DNA from: NORP259 sp041398705
GTDB lineage: Bacteria; Planctomycetota; UBA1135; GCA-002686595
DNA length: 64,000 nucleotides
Assembly: GCA_041398705.1 (NCBI GenBank)
Contig: JAWKUI010000002.1
Coordinates: forward strand, 248,001 to 312,000
Direction: 5' to 3'
The position numbers and the translations under genes are program-made. The notes under the pieces are model-generated. The model was not told where the DNA came from and searched no databases. It saw only the letters and a list, made by a program, of their open reading frames with translations. Below, piece after piece: positions 24,019-33,004 of this stretch (positions within the stretch are counted from its first letter, which is position 1; the number at the start of each line of letters is the position of its first letter).

Positions 24019-25359
24019 TCAGCGGCCGCCATCGGGGGCGGCGAGCGCCGGGCCCGGCATCTTAGCGGAAGGAGTCACCCGGACTTCGACTGCGGCGGCG
24101 ACTTCTCGGGCCACTTCCCGGCCCGTGCCAGCAAACGCCAGCAGACGGCTCTGCCGCGGGCCGGTGGTGCTCAGCTCGTCCGTCACCGGCCCTTCCGGCC
24201 GCTCACGCTTGGAAAAGGCCCGGGCAAATTCCGCCCCGTCCCCATCCCCGTCCCAGACCAGATCCCAAACGAGCACCCGCTGATCGCCGTTGCGCAGCAG
24301 GGTCACGCGGTCCCCATCCCAACCCGCGGCGGCATCCCCGGTGAAACGCATGCCCATCAGGCTGAAGGCGTTCATCTTCGCTTGAAGCAGGCTTTGCGGC
24401 ACGAGGTGTACCAGGAGTTCCCCGAGCACGTCGGTGTGCTCGACCTGCCAGCCGGCGGGCAAGGCCTGAATGACGTGCTCGACCTCCTGGGGCAGGTCGA
24501 GTTGGGCTTCGTCCCAGTACTTGGCCGGGTGCAGGATCTGTTCGGTGGACAGGGGCAGGTGCTCGAACGCGCGCTGCAGATCGGCGCGGTCGTAGGTACC
24601 GGCGGGGTTCAGGCGATCAGAGCGCCCGAGGAAAGCCTGCCCGCCGAGATAGAGCGCGAACAAGGGTTGCCAGACCAGGCGCGGTACCCCGGAAAGGGAG
24701 GCCGGATCGCTGCGCTTGACGAATTCCATGAGGCTCGCCGGATCGATGCTGGCCTGGTTCGCGGCCATCCATTGGGTCATCGTGACCTGCGCGCTGCCCT
24801 CGCAGATCGCATGGTGCGCGTAGAGCCAATCGGTGCGATCGCGGCGGGCGAGGTCGGCGGCCTTCAGATCGAAGTGCTGATCGTCCAGCGCGTGGGCCAA
24901 TTCGTGGGCCATGATCAAGCGCACCAGGTCCGGCGACAGCCCCTCCATCACGTAGAACGTCTTGCTGAATGGGTCGTAGAACCCACCGACCTGATCGGCG
25001 AGCACCTTTTCCTGAACAGCGACCAGATCCATGTCCCAAGGGATGCACTGCAAAAGTCGCGCCACCCATTCGTCTTTCGCCTGACGCCCCTGGCCCATCA
25101 ACTGCTCGTCCATGGCGTGCACGTACTGCAGGAAGGCGTCCTTGTCCGCATAGCGGGCCCGGATCGGTGTGCGAACTTCGAGGCCGCGCAACCGGGACAC
25201 TTCCCCCAGCACCTGGGTCGCCAGGCGGTCCAACTCGGCCTGCCGCCCGGCTTCCGGCTCGCTCGGCGGGTTGACGACGGGTTCCTGGGGGGTAAGCGCG
25301 CCTGCGTGCAGGGGCAGCAACAGGCAAAGGACAGGCAAAATCGCGGGCAAAGCGTTCAC
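24019..25359 (-). CDS. Exported HExxH putative metalloprotease
   Basis: A 446-residue protein of unassigned family. From a GTG at 25359 it begins with a clear signal peptide (NALPAILPVLCLLLPLHAG). A zinc-protease-like motif, HELAH (152-156) in LIMAHELAHALDD, is followed 31 residues later by E187 in CEGSAQV, matching the spacing of gluzincin-type metal sites. The rest shows no recognised domain. An ATG farther upstream in frame exists but would place 29 polar residues before the signal peptide, so the GTG is preferred. It lies 39 bases upstream of the M1 aminopeptidase on the same strand, which suggests a shared role in peptide breakdown. Confidence 0.72.
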   Translation of the reverse strand: MNALPAILPVLCLLLPLHAGALTPQEPVVNPPSEPEAGRQAELDRLATQVLGEVSRLRGLEVRTPIRARYADKDAFLQYVHAMDEQLMGQGRQAKDEWVARLLQCIPWDMDLVAVQEKVLADQVGGFYDPFSKTFYVMEGLSPDLVRLIMAHELAHALDDQHFDLKAADLARRDRTDWLYAHHAICEGSAQVTMTQWMAANQASIDPASLMEFVKRSDPASLSGVPRLVWQPLFALYLGGQAFLGRSDRLNPAGTYDRADLQRAFEHLPLSTEQILHPAKYWDEAQLDLPQEVEHVIQALPAGWQVEHTDVLGELLVHLVPQSLLQAKMNAFSLMGMRFTGDAAAGWDGDRVTLLRNGDQRVLVWDLVWDGDGDGAEFARAFSKRERPEGPVTDELSTTGPRQSRLLAFAGTGREVAREVAAAVEVRVTPSAKMPGPALAAPDGGR

Positions 25360-25520
25360 TCCTGGGAAAGGGCGGCTGGGTCTGGCGCGCCATCGTAGTG
25401 CACACGCGCCGCAATTCGAACCCATCCCGCGGGTCCGTCCGCACATCGCACCCGGGTTTTACGGGACGCTCTCGTCCCGGGGCGAAACGATCGGGCCAGG
25501 TGCGCCTAACCCCATGCGGT

Positions 25521-25549
25521 TTGCATCCTTGCGGGTGCTCGGGCACAAT
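25521..25549 (+). promoter_or_regulatory. Sigma-70-type promoter of the AGCS symporter gene
   Basis: TTGCAT (25521-25526) and CACAAT (25544-25549) are separated by 17 bases, with the ATG at 25582. This gives a leader of about 26 bases. Confidence 0.55.
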
Positions 25550-25581
25550 GCGGGCCTTCCCCCACGGCCCCTCCTTCGCCC

Positions 25582-27402
25582 ATGCTCCACCCCCTGCGAT
25601 TGTTCCTCGGCCTGTTTCTGCTGGCGCTGCTTCCCAACCTGGCCCTTGCTCAGGAAACCACTCAGGCCGAAGCGCCGCATCCCGCAGACAACGTCAAGAC
25701 CTGGTTGAAAGAGGTCGGCATCGAACCCTTCGACAGCGTCAAGATCGTCGCGATCAAGCCCAAGAAGGAGGTCAAAGAGACTTTCGAAACGAAGCTGGAT
25801 GGCTTTGTCGGTGGCATCAACAGCGCCATCGGCAAGTACCTCTTCTATGACGTGGGTGGCGCCAGCACGGCGGGCGATCTTGAAGGGGGCCTGATCGGCA
25901 GCCCGACCGAACTGCGCGAGCACATCCAAGCGGCAGCGGATGCGGCCCGTGCCAAGGGCATCAATCCCGGCGTATCTGCCCTGACCCTGAGCATCGACTC
26001 CGTCGGTGGCACCGCCGGATCCACCTGGGCCGTCAAACGTTCTGGCATGCCTTTCGCGGTGCTTTGGCTCGTCATGGGTGCCATCTTCTTCACCGTACGC
26101 ATGGGCTTCGTGCAACTGCGCGCCCTGCGCCACGCGGTCGCAGTCGTGCGCGGCAAGTACGACAACCCCAACGACGAAGGGGAAGTAAGCCACTTCCAAG
26201 CCCTCACCGCCGCCCTCTCCGCCACCGTCGGCCTCGGCAACATCGCCGGCGTGGCCATCGCCATCGCCGTCGGCGGCCCCGGCGCGACGTTCTGGATGAT
26301 CCTCGCGGGTTTCCTGGGCATGGCCTCGAAGTTCACCGAGTGCACGCTGGGCCAGATGTACCGCAAGCAGCGCCCCGACGGTCACGTCATGGGGGGTGCC
26401 ATGTACTACCTTTCCGACGGCCTCAAGGACCTCGGTTTCGCCGGTATCGGACGCTTCCTCGCCGTTCTGTTCGCCATCCTCTGCATCGGCGGCTCCCTCG
26501 GCGGCGGCAACTCCTTCCAGGTCAACCAGTCGATGAAGGCCCTCGAAGCCGTCATCCCGACCCTGAGCGATTACAACTGGGTCTACGGCGCGGTGATGAC
26601 CGCGATGGTGGCGGCCGTGATCCTGGGCGGCCTCAAGCGCATCGCGCAGACCGCCGAGATGGTCGTGCCCACCATGTGCGGCATCTACGTGCTGGCGGCC
26701 CTGTTCGTGATCCTTTCGAACGCATCGCACCTTCCCGCTGCCTTCTCGGCCATCATCAACGGCGCCTTCACTCCGGAAGCCGGCTTCGGCGGTTTCCTCG
26801 GCGTATTGGTGCTCGGCTTCAAGCGCGCGGCCTTCTCCAACGAAGCCGGCGTAGGCAGCGCCGCCATCGCCCACTCGGCGGCCAAAACCGACTATCCGGT
26901 GCGCGAAGGCATCGTCGCCCTGCTCGAGCCCTTCATCGACACCGTGGTGATCTGCACCATGACCGCCCTGGTGATCGTGATCACCGGCGCCTACGACCCC
27001 AACGCCGCGAATGGCCTGTTCGCTGCGAACCTGGAGAACGCCAACGGCGCGGCCCTGACCTCCCAGGCCTTCGGCCAGGTCATCAGCTGGTTCCCCTGGG
27101 TGCTCGGCGTCGCGGTGGTCCTGTTCGCCTTCTCGACCATGATCTCGTGGTCCTACTACGGCGAGCGTTGCTGGGTATGGATGTTCGGCGAAAGCACCTC
27201 GATCTTCTACAAGCTCCTGTTCCTGGCCGCCTGCTTCGCGGGTTCGATCACCTCGGCCGGCAACGTGCTCGACTTCGGCGACCTGATGATCCTCGGCATG
27301 GCCGTGCCGAACGTGCTCGGCGTGCTGCTGCTGTCCAGCAAGGTGCGCCACGCCTTCAACGAGTACTGGGCCAAGTACAAAGCCGGCGAATTCGATCGCT
27401 GA
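25582..27402 (+). CDS. Alanine/glycine:cation symporter (AGCS) family protein with exported N-terminal extension
   Basis: A 606-residue transporter that should import alanine or glycine with sodium. The AGCS core begins near residue 153 (GMPFAVLWLVMGAIFFTVRMGF) and carries the family signature ALSATVGLGNIAGVAIAIAVGGPGATFW, here read as two blocks, followed by about ten membrane helices. Unusually, the protein starts with a cleavable-looking signal peptide (residues 1-23, ending NLALAQ) and about 120 polar residues before the first core helix. Some of this (GINSAIGKYLFYDV) resembles the usual N-terminal amphipathic segment, and the rest is extra. A -35/-10 pair lies upstream. The EF-hand gene starts four bases after its stop. 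Confidence 0.9.
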   Translation: MLHPLRLFLGLFLLALLPNLALAQETTQAEAPHPADNVKTWLKEVGIEPFDSVKIVAIKPKKEVKETFETKLDGFVGGINSAIGKYLFYDVGGASTAGDLEGGLIGSPTELREHIQAAADAARAKGINPGVSALTLSIDSVGGTAGSTWAVKRSGMPFAVLWLVMGAIFFTVRMGFVQLRALRHAVAVVRGKYDNPNDEGEVSHFQALTAALSATVGLGNIAGVAIAIAVGGPGATFWMILAGFLGMASKFTECTLGQMYRKQRPDGHVMGGAMYYLSDGLKDLGFAGIGRFLAVLFAILCIGGSLGGGNSFQVNQSMKALEAVIPTLSDYNWVYGAVMTAMVAAVILGGLKRIAQTAEMVVPTMCGIYVLAALFVILSNASHLPAAFSAIINGAFTPEAGFGGFLGVLVLGFKRAAFSNEAGVGSAAIAHSAAKTDYPVREGIVALLEPFIDTVVICTMTALVIVITGAYDPNAANGLFAANLENANGAALTSQAFGQVISWFPWVLGVAVVLFAFSTMISWSYYGERCWVWMFGESTSIFYKLLFLAACFAGSITSAGNVLDFGDLMILGMAVPNVLGVLLLSSKVRHAFNEYWAKYKAGEFDR

Positions 27403-27406
27403 TCCC

Positions 27407-28348
27407 ATGCACTCCCCCATCCTGCTGCTTTCGCTGCTCCTGATCGCGCCGCCGACCGTCTCCCAACCGGAGCCGGCGGCGGGGCCGACCGCCACGCAAG
27501 GCCGGGGCACCGGCCAAGCGGCTCGCCGCTCCGGTTCGGGCCGTGCGAACACCGACCCGCGCGGCGGCGACCAGGATGACGGGGACGTGTTGCGCGAGTT
27601 GGACATGGCGGACGACTACCAGCTCACTCGCTGGTTCGACGAGTGCGACACCGACGGCAACCACTGGCTCAGCTTCTACGAAGCGAGTCAGACCCTCGGA
27701 CTCGGCCGCAGCCGCTTCCTGTCCTTCGATCCCAACGTCGATGGCCGCATGGACAAGGGCGAGTTCTTCGCCTATTACCGGCAGACCTACAAACGCGGCG
27801 AGTTCACCCGTCCGCGACACACGGGCAAACGCCGCCCGCCGGAGCGCACGCCGTCGCAGATGCTGCTCGCCTACGACGCGGACTTGAACGGGGGACTGTC
27901 GCGCAAAGAAGTGCGGCGCTTGGCCGATGACTACAGCCGCGTCGAACTCGACATCGAAGGCCTGTTCACCACCGTCGACCGCGACGGCTCCAAGCTGCTC
28001 GATGAACAGGAGGTCGCAACCCTCAGTTCGGCCATCCAACAGTCGAACTTGGCTCCGGTGGAAATCGTGACGCAGACCGAGCGCAAGGGCCTCGACGAGC
28101 TCTTCCTGCAGGTCATTCCGAGCCCGACCCACAGCGCGCCCCCGCGCATCGTCGGTCCGGTGACCCCCTTCCGCCGCCTGGACCTGAATGGCGACAACAA
28201 AGTCGGCGCCGATGACCTGAACGAGCTCACGCGCGCCCTGTCGACCAACATCCGGCCGCAGACCATCCTGCACACGCTCGACCTCGACCGCGACGGCACG
28301 CTCAGCCGCGAGGAGTTCCGCGCGGCGCTCGAGCCCAAGCGGAACTGA
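27407..28348 (+). CDS. Exported EF-hand protein (six calcium-binding loops)
   Basis: A 313-residue protein with a signal peptide (HSPILLLSLLLIAPPTVS) and six EF-hand-type loops: DECDTDGNHWLSFYEA, FDPNVDGRMDKGEF, YDADLNGGLSRKEV, VDRDGSKLLDEQEV, LDLNGDNKVGADDL and LDLDRDGTLSREEF. Most keep acidic residues at positions 1, 3, 5 and the final glutamate or aspartate, so several should bind calcium. Such proteins are common in Planctomycetota and are thought to sense or buffer calcium outside the cytoplasm. The start is four bases after the symporter stop, so the two form one operon, ended by a strong bidirectional terminator. Confidence 0.85.
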   Translation: MHSPILLLSLLLIAPPTVSQPEPAAGPTATQGRGTGQAARRSGSGRANTDPRGGDQDDGDVLRELDMADDYQLTRWFDECDTDGNHWLSFYEASQTLGLGRSRFLSFDPNVDGRMDKGEFFAYYRQTYKRGEFTRPRHTGKRRPPERTPSQMLLAYDADLNGGLSRKEVRRLADDYSRVELDIEGLFTTVDRDGSKLLDEQEVATLSSAIQQSNLAPVEIVTQTERKGLDELFLQVIPSPTHSAPPRIVGPVTPFRRLDLNGDNKVGADDLNELTRALSTNIRPQTILHTLDLDRDGTLSREEFRAALEPKRN

Positions 28349-28370
28349 GCGGTTCCCCGGCGCAGAAACA

Positions 28371-28409
28371 CGCAGCCCCGCAGCCTGGCAAGCAGGTTGC
28401 GGGGCTGCG
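28371..28409. terminator. Bidirectional terminator between convergent genes
   Basis: A 17-bp stem (28371-28387 with 28393-28409, one G-T pair) and a 5-base loop lie between the EF-hand gene and the opposite-strand lipoprotein gene. Short T-rich tails are present on both sides. Confidence 0.8.
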
Positions 28410-28430
28410 GTGCGTTTGGGCCCGATTGAA

Positions 28431-29399
28431 TCAGTCCGCGGAGACTTCGCCCGCACCCAGTTCCAAGGTCACCCGCCGCAGCCAATGCCGCGCCCCTTCG
28501 ATCCACGCGGCCCAGGCTTCGGCCTGCTCCTCGCCTTCGGTGTTTGCATGCAGGCGCCCTTCGAACTGCAGACTGGCCAGGGTGCGCTGCAGGTCGGAGG
28601 CGCGGCCTTCGATCACGCAGAGCACCGCACCCCAGAGGGCCAGACCCAACCGGTCGACCTCGTCGAGTTCGGGCGCGTCGCCGGCGGAAAGATCGATGCC
28701 GCTGTCCCCCACCGCGAGGATGCCGAAGGCACAACCGGCGCGGCTCAGTTCCTCGACGAAGGGATCGGCGGGGGCGGGTTGCTCCACCGACCGCCAGGGC
28801 CGTCCGACGAGCCCCGCGTCCACGAGCCCAAGGCGCAGCAACACGGTCCAGCCCTGGGGCAAGCCCGCCGGCGCGGGAGCCGTGCCGAGCTGCGCGGGGC
28901 CGGCGTCGATTTCGGTGACCGTGACCCAAGCGAGCGGCGCCGTACCGGTGGAACGGGCCATTTCGAGCAACGGAGCCGCGGGTCCCTGTGCCACCATCAC
29001 GCTGCCGTGGGCCGCTGCCAGCGCGCCGGCGCCGAGGGCCTGGTCCCAAGCCGCCACCGCGCGCCCCGCCGCAACGCGCGACGCTACGGTGCGGCTCGCG
29101 ATGTGCACGACGACCAAGGGGCCGCCGGGCGCGGTCCCGCGGCGCAACCAGGCGGGAAAGGGTCCTTCGACGACTTGCCACGGGGCCGCGAACGGTCCCT
29201 GCTCCGGCAAGGTGTGGCTCCAGTGGTCGCGCAGGGACTGCAAGCGCCGGCGCGGGCCCTCTTCCCCGGCCGCGACCAACGGCCCTTCGTGGAAAGCGAA
29301 CGTGGGACCGCCGAGCTGCCAGGGCTGGATGTCCGGCATCTTCGGGCTGCGGCACGCGGCGGGCAGCACGAGCAGCAAGGAGGTCCAGACGGCTTTCAT
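28431..29399 (-). CDS. Hypothetical lipoprotein
   Basis: A 322-residue protein I do not recognise. It begins with a lipoprotein signal, MKAVWTSLLLVLPAAC, with the cysteine at residue 16. The remainder is rich in alanine, glycine and leucine with alternating strands and helices and no catalytic motif that stands out. Its ATG overlaps the stop of mtnP by four bases (ATGA), so it is translated from the same message, but this does not reveal a role. A bidirectional terminator lies 22 bases beyond the stop. Confidence 0.6.
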   Translation of the reverse strand: MKAVWTSLLLVLPAACRSPKMPDIQPWQLGGPTFAFHEGPLVAAGEEGPRRRLQSLRDHWSHTLPEQGPFAAPWQVVEGPFPAWLRRGTAPGGPLVVVHIASRTVASRVAAGRAVAAWDQALGAGALAAAHGSVMVAQGPAAPLLEMARSTGTAPLAWVTVTEIDAGPAQLGTAPAPAGLPQGWTVLLRLGLVDAGLVGRPWRSVEQPAPADPFVEELSRAGCAFGILAVGDSGIDLSAGDAPELDEVDRLGLALWGAVLCVIEGRASDLQRTLASLQFEGRLHANTEGEEQAEAWAAWIEGARHWLRRVTLELGAGEVSAD

Positions 29400-30259
29400 C
29401 GCGTGGTGGGCAGGTAGCGGCCGATCAGGAGGTCGAGGCGCGTGCGCGTGCCTTCGTCGACCTGCGCGAGGTCGGAGAGGATGGCGCCCTTGAGCGCATC
29501 CCGGTGCGGACAGGCGCCGCCGCGCGCCAGGATCGGCACCACGTGCTCGATCACCTTACGCGCGCGCGCCACGTTGGCGTGCATCACCGCGACGATCGCG
29601 TCGACGGTCACTTCGTCGTGGCCTTCGTGCCAGCAGTCGTAGTCGGTGGACATGGCCAGGGTCGCGTAACACAGCTCCGCTTCGCGCGCGAGGCGGGCTT
29701 CGGTCACGTTGGTCATGCCGATCACGTCCACCCCCCACGAACGGTACAGGTTCGATTCGGCGCGGGTCGAGAATTGCGGTCCCTCCATGCAGAGGTAGGT
29801 GCCGCCCTCGTGCACGTTGCCGCCGACTTCCTTGCAGGCGGTCAGCAACGCCTTGCGCACGTCGTTGCAGACCGGATCCGCGAACATCACGTGGGCGACG
29901 ACGCCGCGCTCGAAGAACGTGTCGGCGCGGTGGCGGGTGCGATCGATGAACTGATCGATTACCACGAAGTCCCCGGGCGCGATGTGCTCGCGCATGGAGC
30001 CCACCGCGGACACCGCGACCACGTGGGTCACGCCCAGGGCCTTCAGGCCCCAGATGTTGGCGCGGTAGTTGATCTCCGAGGGGTTGAAGCGGTGGCCCTT
30101 GCCGTGGCGCGGCAAGAACACCAGCGGAGTGCCGCCGAGGGTGCCCGTCAGGAACGCGTCCGAGGGCGCGCCGAAGGGGGTCGAAAGGGTGACTTCGCTG
30201 CGGTCCGCCAGACCGTCGATGGCGTACAGGCCGGAGCCGCCGAGGATGCCGATTTTCAT
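29396..30259 (-). CDS. mtnP: S-methyl-5'-thioadenosine phosphorylase
   Basis: Splits methylthioadenosine with phosphate to adenine and methylthioribose 1-phosphate, the first step of methionine salvage and the way to clear this by-product of polyamine synthesis. The 287 residues match the MTAP/PNP family throughout: GILGGSGLYAIDGL at the start, LPRHGKGHRFNPSEINYRAN with the phosphate-binding histidine, CMEGPQFSTRAES, and GMTNVTEARLAREAELCYA. Preferred substrate within the family (methylthioadenosine, methylthioinosine or other nucleosides) is not certain by eye. A TACACT box lies 25 bases before the ATG with no SD between. Confidence 0.93.
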   Translation of the reverse strand: MKIGILGGSGLYAIDGLADRSEVTLSTPFGAPSDAFLTGTLGGTPLVFLPRHGKGHRFNPSEINYRANIWGLKALGVTHVVAVSAVGSMREHIAPGDFVVIDQFIDRTRHRADTFFERGVVAHVMFADPVCNDVRKALLTACKEVGGNVHEGGTYLCMEGPQFSTRAESNLYRSWGVDVIGMTNVTEARLAREAELCYATLAMSTDYDCWHEGHDEVTVDAIVAVMHANVARARKVIEHVVPILARGGACPHRDALKGAILSDLAQVDEGTRTRLDLLIGRYLPTTR

Positions 30260-30284
30260 GGGTGTGCCGGGGAAGGGGCGCGGC

Positions 30285-30290
30285 AGTGTA
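30285..30290 (-). promoter_or_regulatory. -10-like box (TACACT) of mtnP
   Basis: On the minus strand TACACT lies 25 bases before the mtnP ATG, leaving a leader of about 19 bases with no Shine-Dalgarno sequence. The same hexamer occurs about 25 bases before ygfZ. Confidence 0.4.
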
Positions 30291-30348
30291 CCCCAGGGGC
30301 GCGATGCACCGAACCCCGGGGCCGGACGCGGGCCGCGGCAGCCCGGGA

Positions 30349-30395
30349 GAAAACCGGAAACGCTGCCGGGGAGCCGTTTGGGCTCCCCGGCAGCG
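30349..30395 (-). terminator. Rho-independent terminator of the hpt-rluA-truD operon
   Basis: A perfect 15-bp stem (30361-30375 with 30381-30395) and 5-base loop lie just past the truD stop. On the minus strand it is followed by TTTCCGGTTTT. Confidence 0.88.
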
Positions 30396-30400
30396 CGATC

Positions 30401-31984
30401 TCAATAGCGACGGCGCGGACCACCGCCCCGGCGCCGGCGTGCTCCGCCGCGTCCGGAGTAGGGCCGGTCCTCGCGTTCCCCGCCGGGATACCCACGCGAG
30501 TCGTCGTGGCCCCGCGAATCGCCATAGCCGCGGGAATCGCCAAAGCCGCGGGATTCCCCCCGACCTCGGGAGTCCCCGTACCCGCGCGCTTCGCCGTATC
30601 CCCGATCCCCTCCGGAACCGTGACCATACGAATCCCCGCGTTCGCCGGAATAGCGCCCGGACTCGCCACCGAAACGCGCGGAAGAACCGCCGCGACCCCG
30701 GAACGGACCGCGCCGACGTCCCCCGCCGCCCGAGCGGCGGTAGGAACCGCTGCCCCGTTCGCTGCCCTGGTCGCCATACCGCGGATGGGCCGCGGCCTGA
30801 CGCTCCTGATCGGCGGTGCGGCCGATCAAGCGCTTCACCACCAACGAGGCGTACGCGCCGCGCGGCAGTTCGAACGAGAAGCGCACCGAACGGTAGCCGG
30901 GGTTGAGGGTATCGGGTTCCGCGGGCCGCGCGCGCAGTTCCGAAGGACGCACAACGAGGGGGCGCGGATCGCTCTTGAAGGCGAAACCGGGCACGTTTTC
31001 GATGGCAAACTGCTCGGGCGTCAGGCGGTACTCGGCGAGCACACGCTTGAACAGATCGCGCTGCAGGTCGTCCACCAGACCTTCGAGGTGCGGACCGGGC
31101 AAGGGCAGGTACCCTTCCCAGCCGGGCTCGACGGGCATCGGCCCCTTCGCGAACACCAGCGGCCCTTCCACCCCGGGCAGGGCGAAACGGTCGTCGACGT
31201 CGAGGCGGTGCTTGAGCCACAGCGCCAACGCGCGGTTCCACAGGTGGCTTTGGAACGCGAACTGGTGGATCACCCGTTCGCGGGTCGCCACGTGCGTGAA
31301 GGCGCCGGCGAAGTCGCCGGGTTCCTTGCGCAGGTGATCAAAGACCGAGTGGTGGCGACCGAAGCGACCGGCGATCTCGCGCAACGCGCGCCAATCGCCC
31401 CAACGCTGCCAGATCCGCTGTTTGAGCGCGCGCGTCTCCGCGGACTCGAACTTCGAGATCGAAGCCAGCAAGCGGCGCAGACCGCCTTCGATGTCCCCGC
31501 GCAGCAAGTCGAGCGCGATCCAACCCTGGCCGTGGCGCAGGTTGCCGAAACGCTGCTCGTCGAAGTAGTTCGGCACGCCGAATTCGCGCACCGTGTCGAG
31601 ACCGGCCCGCAGGCGGCGCAACTGGGTCTCCTCGAGCCCGCGCGCCACCACCTCGAACGCGTTGCCGCGTGAATCGGTGCTGGTGATCGCCTCGCGGGCG
31701 AAGCCCACCGATTCGATCTTGAGCGATGCATCGCCGATGAACACCTCGCGACCGCGCGGAATGCTCATGTATTGCTCGGTGATGCCCTGGCGGTCCTTGA
31801 GCCCGGCCATCGAGACCTGGCTGTGGTGCACGCCCGCTTCGGCAGCGAGTTCGCGCGCGGCTTCGACCGAAGTGACCTTGACCTTGCTGACTTTGTAGAC
31901 GCGGTGTTCGCCGCTGGAGGACAGGTACCCTTCGCGCAACAGCTCGCGCACGCGGAAGTCCTGGGGTTTCTGCTTGAGACTCAT
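30401..31984 (-). CDS. truD: tRNA pseudouridine(13) synthase TruD with RGG-like C-terminal tail
   Basis: TruD makes pseudouridine 13 in tRNA. Residues 1-400 carry the family core: HHSQVSMAGLKDRQGITEQY with catalytic D64, NYFDEQRFGNLRHGQGW, and the closing PRGAYASLVVKRLIG. The unusual part is residues 402-527: 126 residues made almost only of Gly, Arg, Ser, Tyr, Asp and Glu, with repeated RGYGDSRG units and RGG triplets, ending in an arginine cluster. Such tails usually bind RNA and drive phase separation, and are not part of standard TruD. It starts four bases after the RluA-type gene, so the two RNA-modification genes and hpt form one operon. The reading frame is clean to the stop. Confidence 0.9.
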   Translation of the reverse strand: MSLKQKPQDFRVRELLREGYLSSSGEHRVYKVSKVKVTSVEAARELAAEAGVHHSQVSMAGLKDRQGITEQYMSIPRGREVFIGDASLKIESVGFAREAITSTDSRGNAFEVVARGLEETQLRRLRAGLDTVREFGVPNYFDEQRFGNLRHGQGWIALDLLRGDIEGGLRRLLASISKFESAETRALKQRIWQRWGDWRALREIAGRFGRHHSVFDHLRKEPGDFAGAFTHVATRERVIHQFAFQSHLWNRALALWLKHRLDVDDRFALPGVEGPLVFAKGPMPVEPGWEGYLPLPGPHLEGLVDDLQRDLFKRVLAEYRLTPEQFAIENVPGFAFKSDPRPLVVRPSELRARPAEPDTLNPGYRSVRFSFELPRGAYASLVVKRLIGRTADQERQAAAHPRYGDQGSERGSGSYRRSGGGGRRRGPFRGRGGSSARFGGESGRYSGERGDSYGHGSGGDRGYGEARGYGDSRGRGESRGFGDSRGYGDSRGHDDSRGYPGGEREDRPYSGRGGARRRRGGGPRRRY

Positions 31985-31988
31985 GGGA

Positions 31989-32987
31989 CTAGCGGCGGAA
32001 GGGGCGCACCTTCGCGAATTGTTTGAGGGTCGTGCGAAGGTCCTTGGGCAGCGGGGCTTCGACCTCGGGGGCAGGCGCGTTCGGATCTTGGGAGGGCCAG
32101 GAAAGGCGCCAGGCGTGCAGGGTCAGGCGCGGCATGAGCGGGCGCTCTTCGCTGCCCTGCTTGTGGCGATACCCCGACTTGATCTCGGAGAGCAACAGCT
32201 TGTCGCGCCGCCCGTAGAGCGGATCGACGACGAGCGGGAAACCCTCGTAGGCTAGGTGCACGCGGATCTGGTGCGTGCGGCCGGTGCGCGGGGCACAGCC
32301 GACGAGGGTGTACCCCGCGAAGCGCTCTTCGACCCAGACCTCGGTCTGGCTCGGCCGGCCGTCGGCCACGATCTGCATGCGACCCGCCTTGCGCGGGTCG
32401 GGGCCGAGCGGCTGGTCGATCAGGGTGCGCTCGCCGTCTTCGAGGGGGAACTCCCCCTCCACCAGGGCGAGGTAGGCCTTGCGCACGGTCTGGGCCTCGA
32501 AGCAGCGGCGCAGGTGCCGCTCGGATTCGAGGTCCTTGGCGAAGAGCAGGCACCCGGAGGTGTCCTTGTCGAGGCGGTGCACCAGGCGCGGGCGGAAGCG
32601 ATCCGCCTCGGCTTGGGCCCGGGCGGCCGCCCAGTGCTCCATCTCTTCGAGGAAGCAGCCGAGTTCGGGGGACCAGCGTTCGGGTTCGACCGCGATGCCG
32701 GCGGGTTTGTTGGCCACGAGGCAATTTGCGTCTTCGTAGACCAACTCCACGTCGAGCACCTTGCCCCGGCGGCGCCGAGGCAGCTCGTCCTCGTCGAGAT
32801 GCACGGCGATCACGTCCGAGAATCGAAGGTGCCGACCGCAGATCGTCTCCTCGCCCACCACCTCGATGTCCCCATCGCGGATGGCTTGGCGCAGGAACCC
32901 CTTGGAAACGCCGGGATAGAGCAGGCACAGGAACTCATCGAGCTCCAGGCCCACCCGCTCCTCAGGAACGGGATAGTACTGGACCAT
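31989..32987 (-). CDS. RluA-type pseudouridine synthase
   Basis: A 332-residue enzyme that isomerises uridine in rRNA or tRNA. An S4-like RNA-binding domain occupies about residues 10-70. The catalytic core begins at LVYEDANCLVANKPAG and contains RLVHRLDKDTSGCLLFAK with the active-site aspartate at D140, then GRTHQIRVHLAYEGFPLVVDPLYG. The exact target (RluA, RluC or RluD type) cannot be fixed by eye; the S4 domain points to the RluC/RluD group. It lies 17 bases downstream of hpt and four upstream of truD on the same strand. Confidence 0.9.
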   Translation of the reverse strand: MVQYYPVPEERVGLELDEFLCLLYPGVSKGFLRQAIRDGDIEVVGEETICGRHLRFSDVIAVHLDEDELPRRRRGKVLDVELVYEDANCLVANKPAGIAVEPERWSPELGCFLEEMEHWAAARAQAEADRFRPRLVHRLDKDTSGCLLFAKDLESERHLRRCFEAQTVRKAYLALVEGEFPLEDGERTLIDQPLGPDPRKAGRMQIVADGRPSQTEVWVEERFAGYTLVGCAPRTGRTHQIRVHLAYEGFPLVVDPLYGRRDKLLLSEIKSGYRHKQGSEERPLMPRLTLHAWRLSWPSQDPNAPAPEVEAPLPKDLRTTLKQFAKVRPFRR

Positions 32988-33004
32988 GGGGGGGGCCTCC
33001 GGCC

